Assembly: GCA_964352785.1 (NCBI GenBank)
Contig: CAYGTI010000017.1
Span: 7,267-71,266 of the forward strand
Direction: 5' to 3'
Length of the DNA: 64,000 bases
Origin: JACOMS01 sp964352785
GTDB lineage: Bacteria; Pseudomonadota; Alphaproteobacteria; Caulobacterales; Maricaulaceae
A program made the position numbers and the translations under genes. Shown in pieces: positions 25,370 to 34,268 of this stretch. The notes beneath the pieces are model-generated. The model was not told the DNA's origin. It saw only the letters and a program-made list of their open reading frames with translations, and made no database searches. How positions within the stretch are numbered: the stretch's first letter is position 1; each line of letters starts with the position of its first letter.

Positions 25370-26873
25370 GCAGGCTGACATATCTTTGACGCGCTTGTCT
25401 TATGGGTTTGCCAAGCAGCACGGCGTCATAGCTGTTATACAGAACGGGGCTGCGCTCCTCATCCGAAGGCAAGACACGACCTTGGCGGCTATGCTAGAGG
25501 CCCGCCGGGCGGCCGATATGCCTTTGCCAATTAAGAATGTTAGTGCGGCTGATTTTGAGGCTCTGCTGGCGAAAACCTACGCCCATGGTGATCTGACCGA
25601 AACGGCAGCCACAGCCATGGGCACTCCCGAAGATTTAAATGCACTGGCTGATAATTTACCGCGCACATCTGATTTGCTCGATAGCGAAGATGATGCGCCC
25701 GTCATTCGGTTGATCAACGGTATTCTCCAAGAAGCTATTCGTACGCGCGCCTCAGATATTCATATTGAGCCTTATGAAAATCGATTGGCCGTGCGCTTTC
25801 GTATTGATGGCGCGTTGCGCGATATGCTCAATCTTTCCTCGAAGTTGTCATCTGTTTTAGTCAGCCGGGTCAAGGTCATGGCGCAACTCGATATTGCCAA
25901 AAAACGTGTCCCGCAGGATGGGCGGTTCTCGCTGAACTTGGGCGAGCGCGCTGTTGACGTGCGGGTCTCTACGCTACCCTCACAATATGGCGAGCGGGTT
26001 GTGATGCGGATATTGGAAAAAACGAGCTCGCTGATGAACCTCTCTGACTTGGGGTTGCCAGCGTCTGAACTTGCGGCACTAGAGGCGGCGCTGCAAAAAC
26101 CTAACGGAATTTTGCTTGTGTCCGGTCCTACGGGCGCGGGTAAAACCACAACACTTTATGCGGCGCTGAACAAACTTAATGATGGCTCACGCAATATTTT
26201 AACTGTCGAAGACCCGGTCGAATATGCGCTTGACGGGATTGGCCAGACGCAAGTCAATAACCGCGTAGGGATGAGTTTTGCGGCTGGACTGCGGGCTATC
26301 CTGCGCCAAGACCCGGATGTCGTTATGGTAGGCGAAATTCGCGATCCTGAAACCGCAGAAATTGCGGTTCAGGCCTCTTTGACGGGGCACCTTGTGCTCT
26401 CGACGGTTCACACCAACTCAGCCGTCGCGGCGATTACGCGGTTGCGGGATATGGGAATTGAGCCCTTTTTATTGGCATCCACTGTCACGGCGATTGCGGC
26501 GCAAAGGCTTGTTCGACGCCTCTGCGAGAGCTGTAAAGTGCCGTACACACCGACAGCGCGAGAGCGCCAAGATTTAGGGCTATCGGCCCGAGGCGAGGAT
26601 ATATTTTTTAAAGCGTCCGGTTGCGAGACCTGTCATAATATTGGTTATGTTGGCCGTATCGGGCTTTATGAAATTGTGATTATGGATGATCACTTGCGGG
26701 CTATGATTCATGACGGCGCGCGCGAGGTGGACATGGCGTCCTATGCGTTTAAAAATCGCAAAACGCTGCTTGAGAGCGGCGCGGGTCATATTTTATCCGG
26801 CATCACCAGCGCTGAGGATGTGCTGCGGGTGTGCCGCTCCAAAACATCCGAGAGCGGCTTAGGGGATCTCTGA
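25362..26873 (+). CDS. gspE: Type II secretion ATPase GspE
   Basis: 503-residue hexameric ATPase. The N-terminal domain contacts GspL; the core shows Walker A SGPTGAGKTTTLYAAL, Asp box TVEDPVEY, Walker B QDPDVVMVGEIRDPETA and His box LTGHLVLSTVHTN, and the metal-binding Cys4 element CESC...CETC follows. It powers pseudopilus growth from the cytoplasm. The start GTG 25362 overlaps the gspD stop; the 3' TGA overlaps the gspF ATG (TGATG). Confidence 0.96.
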   Translation: MSEQADISLTRLSYGFAKQHGVIAVIQNGAALLIRRQDTTLAAMLEARRAADMPLPIKNVSAADFEALLAKTYAHGDLTETAATAMGTPEDLNALADNLPRTSDLLDSEDDAPVIRLINGILQEAIRTRASDIHIEPYENRLAVRFRIDGALRDMLNLSSKLSSVLVSRVKVMAQLDIAKKRVPQDGRFSLNLGERAVDVRVSTLPSQYGERVVMRILEKTSSLMNLSDLGLPASELAALEAALQKPNGILLVSGPTGAGKTTTLYAALNKLNDGSRNILTVEDPVEYALDGIGQTQVNNRVGMSFAAGLRAILRQDPDVVMVGEIRDPETAEIAVQASLTGHLVLSTVHTNSAVAAITRLRDMGIEPFLLASTVTAIAAQRLVRRLCESCKVPYTPTARERQDLGLSARGEDIFFKASGCETCHNIGYVGRIGLYEIVIMDDHLRAMIHDGAREVDMASYAFKNRKTLLESGAGHILSGITSAEDVLRVCRSKTSESGLGDL

Positions 26874-28078
26874 TGGAGACCTTTGACTATGCAGCCATTG
26901 ATGCGGCAGGTAAGCGCCTCACCGGGTCTGTTTCAGCGTCTACGGCCCGAGAGGCTCGCGATATTTTAAGAGCGCAGACGCTGACGCCCATTGACCTTAA
27001 AGCGGCCAAAATAAAGACCGTGTCGGGCTTGTCGTTTGACCGAAAAGTCAGCCACAAAGATGTCACTCAAGCGACGCGGCAAATCGCTATTTTGATTGAT
27101 GCGGCCACGCCGGTAGAAGAAGCCTTAAAGGTCACGGCGCTGCAATTTGAGCGCTCGCCCATGCGCCAAGTTCTACTCGATGTGCGGGCGAAAGTTTTAG
27201 AAGGCGAGCGGCTGTCAGGCGCTATGCGGTTTTACCCCAAAACATTCTCTTCGCTTTACACCGGAATGGTAGCCTCCGGCGAAACCTCAGGGCGGCTAGC
27301 GGATGTGATGGACCGCCTGGCCAGCGACATGGAAGCGGCGCAAAAATTGCGCGGTAAAATCCTTGCAGCAACAGTTTACCCGATTGTTCTAACAATTGTG
27401 GCTTTGTCCGTGGTGACTATTTTGATGGTTTTTGTGGTGCCCAAAGTTGTCGCGCAATTTGACAGTTTTGGGCAGGATTTACCCGCGTTGACCAAAGCGG
27501 TTATTGCAATATCAGCTTGGATGAAGGCGTATGGCGTTTTTGTGTTGATATTACTTTTTGTTGTAGGCTTTGCCGGATTTCAAGCGCTTAAGCGCCCTCA
27601 CGTGCAAAGGCGTTGGCATAGATTTATTCTGCAGCTCCCGCTAATTGGCCGTTTATCTCGAAATCTAAATGCCGCGCGGTTTGCCCGCACTATTGCGGGC
27701 CTCATCCAAAGCGGGACGCCCGCTCTGACAGCGATGGAGACCGCGCGTCACACGCTACGGAACAGCTTGATGCGAGACGCGGTAGAAAGCGCGTCGCTTA
27801 AGATTCGCGAAGGAACGTCTATGAGCGCGGCTTTACGCGCAACCAAAGTCTTCCCGCCGCTTGTTGTGCAGATGGTGGCGGGCGGCGAGGCGGGCGGCGA
27901 TGTTGGAAAGATGTTCGCCAAGTCTGCTGATTACCTTGAAGGTGAATTTGAAAATACAACAAATATATTTTTGAACCTACTGGAACCGCTCATCATTATC
28001 GTTTTGGGCGTCATCGTGCTATTAATTATAGGCGCAATAATTCTACCGATTTTACGGCTTAATACGTTGGCATTTTAA
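26873..28078 (+). CDS. gspF: Type II secretion inner-membrane protein GspF
   Basis: 401 residues with the duplicated T2SSF domain: first copy about residues 65-195 (RQIAILIDAATPVEEAL), second about 265-395 (FARTIAGLIQSGTPALTAME), and three membrane helices (about 165-195, 215-240, 365-395). GspF is the polytopic platform protein around which the pseudopilus assembles. I chose the ATG at 26873 because it overlaps the gspE stop; an upstream in-frame ATG at 26831 lies within gspE. Confidence 0.95.
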   Translation: METFDYAAIDAAGKRLTGSVSASTAREARDILRAQTLTPIDLKAAKIKTVSGLSFDRKVSHKDVTQATRQIAILIDAATPVEEALKVTALQFERSPMRQVLLDVRAKVLEGERLSGAMRFYPKTFSSLYTGMVASGETSGRLADVMDRLASDMEAAQKLRGKILAATVYPIVLTIVALSVVTILMVFVVPKVVAQFDSFGQDLPALTKAVIAISAWMKAYGVFVLILLFVVGFAGFQALKRPHVQRRWHRFILQLPLIGRLSRNLNAARFARTIAGLIQSGTPALTAMETARHTLRNSLMRDAVESASLKIREGTSMSAALRATKVFPPLVVQMVAGGEAGGDVGKMFAKSADYLEGEFENTTNIFLNLLEPLIIIVLGVIVLLIIGAIILPILRLNTLAF

Positions 28079-28095
28079 GTCTTATGGAGATGATT

Positions 28096-28542
28096 ATGAA
28101 AAAGTTTAAGAAGAAACACACCCTCCGCGATCAGGGTTTTACACTCGTTGAGGTCATGGTTGTTATGGTGATTATCGGTTTGCTGGCCACATTCGTTGTG
28201 ATCAATGTTCTGCCCAGCCAAGACAAAGCGATGGTGCAAAAGGCCAAGGCGGACATTCGTTTGCTCGAGCAAGCTCTCGAGATGTACCGTTTGGATATGC
28301 TGGACTATCCCGACCCTGATGCCGGATTGTTGGCCTTAAAGGCATTGCCAGCGGGAAGTGAAAATGTAGACCGTTACCGCGAAGGTGGCTACGTGAAATT
28401 TTTGCCGGATGATCCGTGGGGCCGTCCTTATCTTTACGTCTATCCAGGTGAAAACGGCGTTTTTGATATTATGTCATACGGATCGGACGGGCAGCCTGGC
28501 GGTGAAAAACAAGCCGCAGACATTGTAAGCTGGCAACAATAA
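28096..28542 (+). CDS. gspG: Major pseudopilin GspG
   Basis: 148-residue pseudopilin. The prepilin cleavage site is in RDQGFTLVEVMVVMVIIGLL (cut after Gly, Glu at +5), followed by the hydrophobic helix and the GspG fold with LPDDPWGRPYLYVYPGENG and the calcium-site region near the C-terminus. It forms the periplasmic pseudopilus. Three in-frame ATGs lie at 28084, 28090 and 28096; TGGAG (28085-28089) is 6 bases before the last, which I choose. Processing needs the peptidase encoded at 33765-34268. Confidence 0.95.
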   Translation: MKKFKKKHTLRDQGFTLVEVMVVMVIIGLLATFVVINVLPSQDKAMVQKAKADIRLLEQALEMYRLDMLDYPDPDAGLLALKALPAGSENVDRYREGGYVKFLPDDPWGRPYLYVYPGENGVFDIMSYGSDGQPGGEKQAADIVSWQQ

Positions 28543-29012
28543 GACGCGCGGCCCGCATATCACAGGCGGGATTCACGCTCGTCGAAGTTTTAACTGTCTT
28601 GGTTATTATCGGGCTGGTGTCCAGCGCTGTTGTTTTAACATTGCCCGGCGATAAGCCTGCAGAAGAGACCTATGCGAAACAATTAGTACGCGGGTCCAAC
28701 GCCATGTCTCAATCCAGTTTACTGACAGGCATGCCTTCGGCGCTTGGCTTATCCGAGGATGGTTACGCGCTCATGGTTTTTGAAAACGGCACTTGGGTTG
28801 TGAAGTCAGAGCAAGCTCTACCCGAGGGTGTCCGTCTGACGTTTGAGAGAGAGGCACTCCCGGTGAAGCTTTCCGAAGACATAATGCCCGCTGCTATTTT
28901 TGAACCGTCCGGCCAAGCAACTGTGTTCTCCTTGGTGCTTTCGGGGCCGCAAAGACGCTATGAGCTTATTAGTCGTGGTGATGGACGTGTTGTTTTGGAG
29001 AGAGCTTCGTGA
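28539..29012 (+). CDS. gspH: Pseudopilin GspH (non-canonical start)
   Basis: Minor pseudopilin. The prepilin motif AGFTLVEVLTVLVIIGLVSS lies in frame upstream of the first possible canonical start (TTG 28599, which is inside the hydrophobic helix), so the start must be earlier. From the in-frame TGA at 28503 to 28599 there is no ATG, GTG or TTG. The best fit is ATA at 28539, which overlaps the gspG stop as ATAA and gives an 11-residue basic leader (MRRAARISQAG before the cut). CTG at 28530 is the alternative. The mature part is small and GspH-like, with the end REALPVKL...RRYELISRGDGRV. Overlaps gspI. Confidence 0.8.
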   Translation: MRRAARISQAGFTLVEVLTVLVIIGLVSSAVVLTLPGDKPAEETYAKQLVRGSNAMSQSSLLTGMPSALGLSEDGYALMVFENGTWVVKSEQALPEGVRLTFEREALPVKLSEDIMPAAIFEPSGQATVFSLVLSGPQRRYELISRGDGRVVLERAS

Positions 29013-29383
29013 TGCCGCGTAAGCCTAAAAACCAAGCAGGGTTTACTCTGATAGAAGTGCTCGCCGCGCTGCTTGTGTTCTCTATTGCTATTATTGGCCT
29101 GACCCACGCCGGCACGGAAAGTGCTCGCGCTGTTGCGGCCATCAATGATAAAACACTCGCTGGTATTGTCGCAGACAATCAGCTGATTATGGCGCGCCGC
29201 ACGTTTCCGCAAACCGGAGTGACCTCCGGTGAGGTTGCTGCGATGTCGCGTGAATTTATTTATGATGTTGAGACGACACAGACAGATGCGAGTGATCTCT
29301 ACCGCTTAACCGTCAAAGTTCGGGCAAAGAGCCGCGACCAAATAATTGTTGAACGCACAGCCTTTCAGGCGGGAACGCCGTGA
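29012..29383 (+). CDS. gspI: Minor pseudopilin GspI
   Basis: 123-residue minor pseudopilin. Prepilin site NQAGFTLIEVLAALLVFSIA, then the GspI pattern with ARRTFPQTGVTSGE, a variant of the usual GspI core. It forms the pseudopilus tip with GspJ and GspK. The ATG overlaps the gspH stop (TGATG); a GTG three bases earlier is also possible. The end overlaps gspJ by GTGA. Confidence 0.9.
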   Translation: MPRKPKNQAGFTLIEVLAALLVFSIAIIGLTHAGTESARAVAAINDKTLAGIVADNQLIMARRTFPQTGVTSGEVAAMSREFIYDVETTQTDASDLYRLTVKVRAKSRDQIIVERTAFQAGTP

Positions 29384-30018
29384 GCGCGCCGCGCCGTGAT
29401 GCTGGCTTTACACTTGTTGAAGTGCTGATCGCGATGTTTATTTTCGCGCTTATCTCCGCTGGGACCATGACTGCGCTGACTTCCACGCTACGGGGCAAGG
29501 CGCAAATGAATGAATGGCTAGATGATATTAGCCGTATTGATTCCGCGCGCGCGCTCATGCGCTCAGACTTTTCCAACCTTTGGTTGCTGCCTGTTCGGGA
29601 TGCTTACGGCAGTAACGAACTCTATGTCATGTCAGGCGGGGTTGATAATTTGATAGAATTCACCCGGGCGGGACGCAGCAACCCAGGAGGACTTGATGCG
29701 CGGAGCGAATTTCAACGGGTGAGTTATGTCTTTGAAAATGGTGATCTTATCCGGCGCAGTCTTGTGCATGATAATCCTGCGCCTCAAACGCGGGCCATAG
29801 ATCGTGTCCTGCTCAGCGGCCTTGAGGCCGTCTCTGTAAGATTTCATTTGCGTGTTGGCGGGACTGATCAACCCTCAAATTCGCGCCAACCTGACCTTGT
29901 GCAAGATTATATCTTGGTTGAAGCGGGGCAAACCCAAACCTTGCCTTACATTGTGAGTGTGGATGCCGCATTTAAAAATGGTGATAGATTGGTTCAACAT
30001 TTTGAGCTGAGCCTATGA
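29380..30018 (+). CDS. gspJ: Minor pseudopilin GspJ
   Basis: 212-residue minor pseudopilin with prepilin site DAGFTLVEVLIAMFIFALIS. The mature part contains MRSDFSNLWLLPVRD, LIEFTRAGRSNP, RVSYVFENGDLIRRS and VRFHLRVGG, all features of GspJ. It is part of the tip complex with GspI and GspK. The GTG start overlaps the gspI stop (GTGA), and the end overlaps gspK (ATGA). Confidence 0.92.
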   Translation: MSAPRRDAGFTLVEVLIAMFIFALISAGTMTALTSTLRGKAQMNEWLDDISRIDSARALMRSDFSNLWLLPVRDAYGSNELYVMSGGVDNLIEFTRAGRSNPGGLDARSEFQRVSYVFENGDLIRRSLVHDNPAPQTRAIDRVLLSGLEAVSVRFHLRVGGTDQPSNSRQPDLVQDYILVEAGQTQTLPYIVSVDAAFKNGDRLVQHFELSL

Positions 30019-31007
30019 CCCGCTCAAACAAAGAAGACGGTGCTGTCCTTCTCACGACCCTGCTCGTCATGGGCCTTATGGCAGCGTTGGCTGTGGCTCT
30101 GATCGAAGATGTACGATTTGCAGTTAAACGTACGGGACATGTTCAGGCCTACGCGCAAGCCGACTGGTATGCTCAGGGCGCAGAGGCATTCGCGCAGACT
30201 TATCTCTCAAATCAGATCAAAAATTTGGACGGATCACAACTCAACACGATTATTCTGAACGCAGATCCAATAATTTTTCCTTATGAGGGCGGCGCGATGT
30301 CGTTAAGTCTTCAGGATGGATCAGGGTGCTTTGACTTGAGGCAGCTCTCAACCGAGCCTGGGCGTAAAGTCTTTCGGCAGCTTTTAACCGTTCTTGGATG
30401 GAACCCGGCGACTGCGGCGCGCCTCACGTCAATTGCCATAGATTGGCAAGATGTGGACAGTCAGGTTTTGCCCGACGGAGCGGAAGACTACACCTATCTT
30501 GGACGACAGCCCGCTTACCGCACGCCCAATCGGGAGTTTGCTAGCATCACAGAGCTGCGCGCGCTGGAGACAATGACAGAGGCGAAATATCAAACCTTAA
30601 GGCCTTTTGTTTGCGCGCGCGGGGCAAGCGGCAACAGTACATCTGCCGGCGGCATCAATATTAATACGTTGACGCCTCGCGGCATGCCTTTGTTGGCGGC
30701 CGTTCTTGGCGGCGTTGACGGGATGCAGGTTGCGCAGCAACTGGTCACACAGCGCCCTGCCGGTGGATATGTTGACGAGGCACAGTTTCTCGCAGCGCCG
30801 GCCTTGGAGGGATTTACGATAAAACCCGAGATGGCTGTGGTGACATATGTGCCAGACTATATCCGTATTGAAGCCGACATCGTATATCTTCAAGCGCGGC
30901 GGCGAGCAGCCTATGAATTTTCGATTGAAGGCAGCGCAGCCGTCCGTATATATCGCGGGTTCGGAGACGAGGCTATGCGCCCCAGATTGGATACCCCGCC
31001 GACATGA
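30015..31007 (+). CDS. gspK: Minor pseudopilin GspK
   Basis: 330-residue large minor pseudopilin. The N-terminus EDGAVLLTTLLVMGLMAALAV is the prepilin-type helix (a variant cleavage site in which the +5 Glu is absent, as usual for GspK). The body carries the SAM-like helical insert: CFDLRQLS, AIDWQDVDSQVLPDGAED, YRTPNREFASITELRAL and NINTLTPRGMPLLAAVLGG. GspK caps the pseudopilus. The neighbours on both sides overlap by ATGA. Confidence 0.93.
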   Translation: MTRSNKEDGAVLLTTLLVMGLMAALAVALIEDVRFAVKRTGHVQAYAQADWYAQGAEAFAQTYLSNQIKNLDGSQLNTIILNADPIIFPYEGGAMSLSLQDGSGCFDLRQLSTEPGRKVFRQLLTVLGWNPATAARLTSIAIDWQDVDSQVLPDGAEDYTYLGRQPAYRTPNREFASITELRALETMTEAKYQTLRPFVCARGASGNSTSAGGININTLTPRGMPLLAAVLGGVDGMQVAQQLVTQRPAGGYVDEAQFLAAPALEGFTIKPEMAVVTYVPDYIRIEADIVYLQARRRAAYEFSIEGSAAVRIYRGFGDEAMRPRLDTPPT

Positions 31008-32062
31008 GTGATGATCTATATATATGGCTTGCTGAGGATATGTCCGGGCCTTGGTATTGGCGCTGCGGAGACGCAGCGGGCCTAGCGGGTAATGACATGG
31101 ATAAAACAAAACTTGCTGACTTCGGAGCCAAGATCGTGAGCGCCGTTGTGCCGGGGCAGTCAGTGCGGATGCTAACGCACGACTTACCTAAGATGAGCGG
31201 CGCGGAGCAACGCGCCGCGGCCAGTTTTGCCATCGAAGATCAAATTGCACTGCCTTTACCTGATCAACACATTGTCCTGGGCCCCAGCCAAGACAAACGG
31301 ATCGCCTTGATCACCAAGAGTAAAATGTCTGAAATTTTATCTGCGCTGCGCTCGCAGGGTTTGCGCCCCGGGGGCGTGTACGCTGACTTTGACGTTCTGC
31401 AAAGTGATGCGCCTGTGTTGCTGCCGGATCGCCTCATTCATCCTGGGCCTTTGGGGTATGCGCTGGACCGGGATTGGGCCAATAGTGAGCAAGACGAAGA
31501 GCATCCAAACGCTGTTTTGGCCAGAATTAATACTCAAGCAGCAGTGAATTTGATGACGGATGAATTTGCGCCAAAGAGCGCCTTCAGTTTAAAGCCCGCT
31601 CAAATGATGCGCGTCGCGGCTTTGTTGTTGGCTGTAGGCATTGTGTCCTTGGTGCTTGTTGCCGGGCAAAGCCGGGCCGTGTTTAAGCAAGCAGATTATA
31701 TACGGGCGCAAACCGCCGAAATGTATTCTGATTATACAGGGCAACCCGCGCCCGCAAATCCAGCCTTGTCAGTTACGCGCGCCGTAAAGAACTCTGGCGG
31801 GGAAACCTCTGACTTTCTCGCGCTCTCGAGCCTTTTGTTCAAAGCTCTTGAAACATCAGACGGAATTACCGTCGATACGCTCCAATTTGACAATGCACAA
31901 AACAGATTGACGCTACGGCTTGTCTATCCCCGGTTTGAAAGTGCGAGCGGGCTTGAACAATCCGTGCGTGCGGCGGGGGGTGAGTTTCGCTCGGGCGGCG
32001 TGCGCGAGCAGGGCGGGCGTCTTATCGGAGATGCGGTTTTGAGCGTTGGAGGCGGATCATGA
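31004..32062 (+). CDS. gspL: Type II secretion protein GspL
   Basis: 352 residues: a cytoplasmic actin-like domain (about 1-195; contains FAIEDQIALPLPDQHIV), one membrane helix (about 205-225) and a periplasmic ferredoxin-like domain. It ties the ATPase GspE to the inner membrane and GspM. ATGA overlaps at both ends fit an operon with fixed stoichiometry. Confidence 0.9.
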   Translation: MSDDLYIWLAEDMSGPWYWRCGDAAGLAGNDMDKTKLADFGAKIVSAVVPGQSVRMLTHDLPKMSGAEQRAAASFAIEDQIALPLPDQHIVLGPSQDKRIALITKSKMSEILSALRSQGLRPGGVYADFDVLQSDAPVLLPDRLIHPGPLGYALDRDWANSEQDEEHPNAVLARINTQAAVNLMTDEFAPKSAFSLKPAQMMRVAALLLAVGIVSLVLVAGQSRAVFKQADYIRAQTAEMYSDYTGQPAPANPALSVTRAVKNSGGETSDFLALSSLLFKALETSDGITVDTLQFDNAQNRLTLRLVYPRFESASGLEQSVRAAGGEFRSGGVREQGGRLIGDAVLSVGGGS

Positions 32063-32514
32063 CCTTTTTAGCGGACAGAACACCGCGCGAGCGGATATTG
32101 GTTATGACGGCTCTCGCACTTGTGATTTTATTCGCGGGTTGGCAGTTTGGAATCAAACCTATCTTCGAGCGCAAAGCCGAGGCCGAGCAGGCGGTTGCAA
32201 ACGCGCAGCGGGATATGGATATTGTGCGTTTAGGCCTTCCAAAAATTAGCACGGCTGCCACGTCTAATTTACAAGCATTCAACCGCGACGCCGCGATACA
32301 AACAGCCATACGTTTACAGCTTAACATAGCGCGTATGCAGCCATCAGGAAATAACGGGCTGCAAATTTGGTTTGAAAATACGCAAAGTTTGACCGTGTAC
32401 AGATTTATGACTGAGCTTACGGCCTCACATAATGTTGCGATTCAGCGTGTGCAAATGACAGGCCGTGAGAACGGCTTTGTGAGCGCGCAAGTGACCTTGG
32501 CACCTATTTCATGA
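32059..32514 (+). CDS. gspM: Type II secretion protein GspM
   Basis: 151 residues: a short cytoplasmic N-terminus (RTPRERILVM), one membrane helix (about 14-32) and a periplasmic domain with a coiled stretch after the helix. The order helix, coil, small ferredoxin-like domain is that of GspM, the binding partner of GspL. The family diverges quickly, so the call relies on fold pattern plus position between gspL and gspN. Confidence 0.87.
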   Translation: MTFLADRTPRERILVMTALALVILFAGWQFGIKPIFERKAEAEQAVANAQRDMDIVRLGLPKISTAATSNLQAFNRDAAIQTAIRLQLNIARMQPSGNNGLQIWFENTQSLTVYRFMTELTASHNVAIQRVQMTGRENGFVSAQVTLAPIS

Positions 32515-33215
32515 AAAAACTTGCCGTTTTAGCGGTTTTTTGCTCCGCGCTTATGGGGCTTGTTTTGCATTTTCCGTTATCATGGATTGGCGCTTTGGTC
32601 CTGCCAAAAAACATATCTCCGAAGCCTGTTTTGTCCGGCACGGTCTGGCAAGGTAGCGTCAGCGGAATACCGCAAATCGGCGTGATCCATACATACGTCT
32701 CGGTGATAAATTTATTTACAGGACAGCCGCCTTTGTCATTTGAGTCGCGCGCGCCGTACTTGCAATTTTCCGGAACTGCGGGCATCAAAGGGTCCATAGC
32801 CGTCTCTTTGCAGGGCGATGTTCTGGGTATGACGTCTATTGATCGGCGGTTTTCAGGTCTACGGGGAACCTATTCGCTCACGCTCTCAGACATGATTTCT
32901 GGTAGTGGCTGCGAGGTGGCGTCCGGTACATTCACAAGTGATATTTTGCAGCGTAACCGCGACGTGTGGAGGTGGCTGGGACCAGCCTTATCTGGGCCTG
33001 TAAGCTGTGAAGCAGGGGATGTGGTTCTTAATGTTAGCGGGCGTGATAATATGAATGATATTCAGGCAATTATTCGTATTGGGCCGTCTGGAACCTACCG
33101 GGCTGAGATTGATGTCACCACACAAGACCCAAATATTGATACGGTATTGCCAATTTTTGGATTTCAAAAAAATGGCCCATCCTACAGATTATTGGAGGCG
33201 GGACGGTGGTATTAA
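32511..33215 (+). CDS. gspN: Type II secretion protein GspN
   Basis: 234 residues with an N-terminal membrane helix or uncleaved signal (about 5-24) and a periplasmic beta-rich body: LSGTVWQGSVSGIPQIG is the GspN hallmark (the related motif GTVW(D/Q)G). GspN is present only in some systems and its role is unclear. Two Cys in SGCEVA and VSCEAG may pair. It overlaps the next gene by about 10 bases. Confidence 0.85.
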   Translation: MKKLAVLAVFCSALMGLVLHFPLSWIGALVLPKNISPKPVLSGTVWQGSVSGIPQIGVIHTYVSVINLFTGQPPLSFESRAPYLQFSGTAGIKGSIAVSLQGDVLGMTSIDRRFSGLRGTYSLTLSDMISGSGCEVASGTFTSDILQRNRDVWRWLGPALSGPVSCEAGDVVLNVSGRDNMNDIQAIIRIGPSGTYRAEIDVTTQDPNIDTVLPIFGFQKNGPSYRLLEAGRWY

Positions 33216-33676
33216 GATGGCTATACAGCGCGCTATCTTGCGCTATATTTGCTGCGGGGTGTACGACCTTGCCAAGTATCCCTGCGTCTGTTGTCGCAGG
33301 GCCAGAGAGTGCTCTTACCCGTCTTTCGCCGATCACGTTGGGCGCGGGTGAATGCGGGCTTTTCGTTTGGACGGCCAGCGCGCAAAAGCGGTTTGTTTTG
33401 TTCAGTCAATCGCAAGAGGGAACGGGCGTATGGGTCAGTGAAAGCGGCGAGGAAAACCTAACGATAGATCAACAAGAGGGCACGTCCGCCCATAGTCAAC
33501 GGCCAAAAATAGAGTTTAGAACGCCGCGTCAAGAACGGCTGGAACTGGACTTACGTCAAAGCCAAGCCATTACTGACGGGATGCGTTATAAGTCGGGAAC
33601 GTTGACATTGACGTCTTTGGAGGGGTGGGAAAAGGTAACGCCCGTCGTCGGTTTATCGGCCTGTCAGGCCTTATAA
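33206..33676 (+). CDS. Lipoprotein at the end of the gsp operon, unknown
   Basis: 156-residue predicted lipoprotein: signal helix then lipobox FAAGC (Cys at about residue 19). The mature part is beta-rich and polar, with one further Cys near the start (GECGLFVW) and one near the end (GLSACQAL), which may pair. I do not recognise the family. It starts on a GTG that overlaps the gspN end, so it is expressed with the secretion system. Caulobacter has a lipoprotein tied to its own type II system, and an outer-membrane pilotin is otherwise missing here; both are possible roles, but neither is shown. Confidence 0.75.
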   Translation: MVLRWLYSALSCAIFAAGCTTLPSIPASVVAGPESALTRLSPITLGAGECGLFVWTASAQKRFVLFSQSQEGTGVWVSESGEENLTIDQQEGTSAHSQRPKIEFRTPRQERLELDLRQSQAITDGMRYKSGTLTLTSLEGWEKVTPVVGLSACQAL

Positions 33677-33764
33677 TGTATTTCACGTTTAGTCGTACTT
33701 AGATCGCAATGGGGAAATGAGTGAGAAAAGCCCAATTTCCTATTCACGAGAATTGCGCTAATGT

Positions 33765-34268
33765 TTATGAGATTAAAGCCGCCGTCCAAACCATGAAAAT
33801 ACCCAGCGCAAGACATGGCCCAAAGGGAATGCGTCCTTCGTCGGCGAGTTTGCGAAACGACGGAAACATAAGCGCAGCCAGTCCCATACCGCTCGCAATT
33901 AAAACAATGAACGGCAGTCCGTACCAGCCGCACCATGCTCCGCCCGCAGCCAGCAGTTTGGCGTCGCCTCGTCCAAGGCCGTCAACGCCACGTAGCTTCT
34001 TGAATGCGATTTCAATCAGCACAAAAACGCCGTAACCAATAGCTGCGCCTAGGAGACTGGCTTTTATGTTGCCGGTGAGCACCCATGATTGCAAAATACC
34101 CATAAGAATAAGTGGCAGTGTCAGATTGTTTGGCAGACGAAAGGTCTTTAAATCAATCCATGACAAGACCGCCAAGATTCCGAAAAGCACCGCTGTAAAA
34201 ATATAGATCAAATCGATTATGTCCGGGGCTTGCGGCGTGGAAAAGACCAACCAAACAAAAGCGCGCAT
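33765..34268 (-). CDS. Prepilin peptidase, catalytic domain only (A24)
   Basis: About 167 residues forming the aspartic protease part of a type IV prepilin peptidase. The two active-site Asp are in LSWIDLKTFRLPNNLTLPL and GLGRGDAKLLAAGGAWCG (GxGD motif). Full-length PilD/GspO proteins also have an N-terminal methyltransferase region with a Cys4 zinc site; it is absent here. It would cleave pseudopilins GspG-K encoded on the other strand just to the left. The ATG at 34268 overlaps the upstream TRIC gene by 52 bases; TTG 34211 or an ATA at 34220 (overlapping the TRIC stop as ATAA) are alternatives that avoid that overlap. Confidence 0.88.
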   Translation of the reverse strand: MRAFVWLVFSTPQAPDIIDLIYIFTAVLFGILAVLSWIDLKTFRLPNNLTLPLILMGILQSWVLTGNIKASLLGAAIGYGVFVLIEIAFKKLRGVDGLGRGDAKLLAAGGAWCGWYGLPFIVLIASGMGLAALMFPSFRKLADEGRIPFGPCLALGIFMVWTAALIS

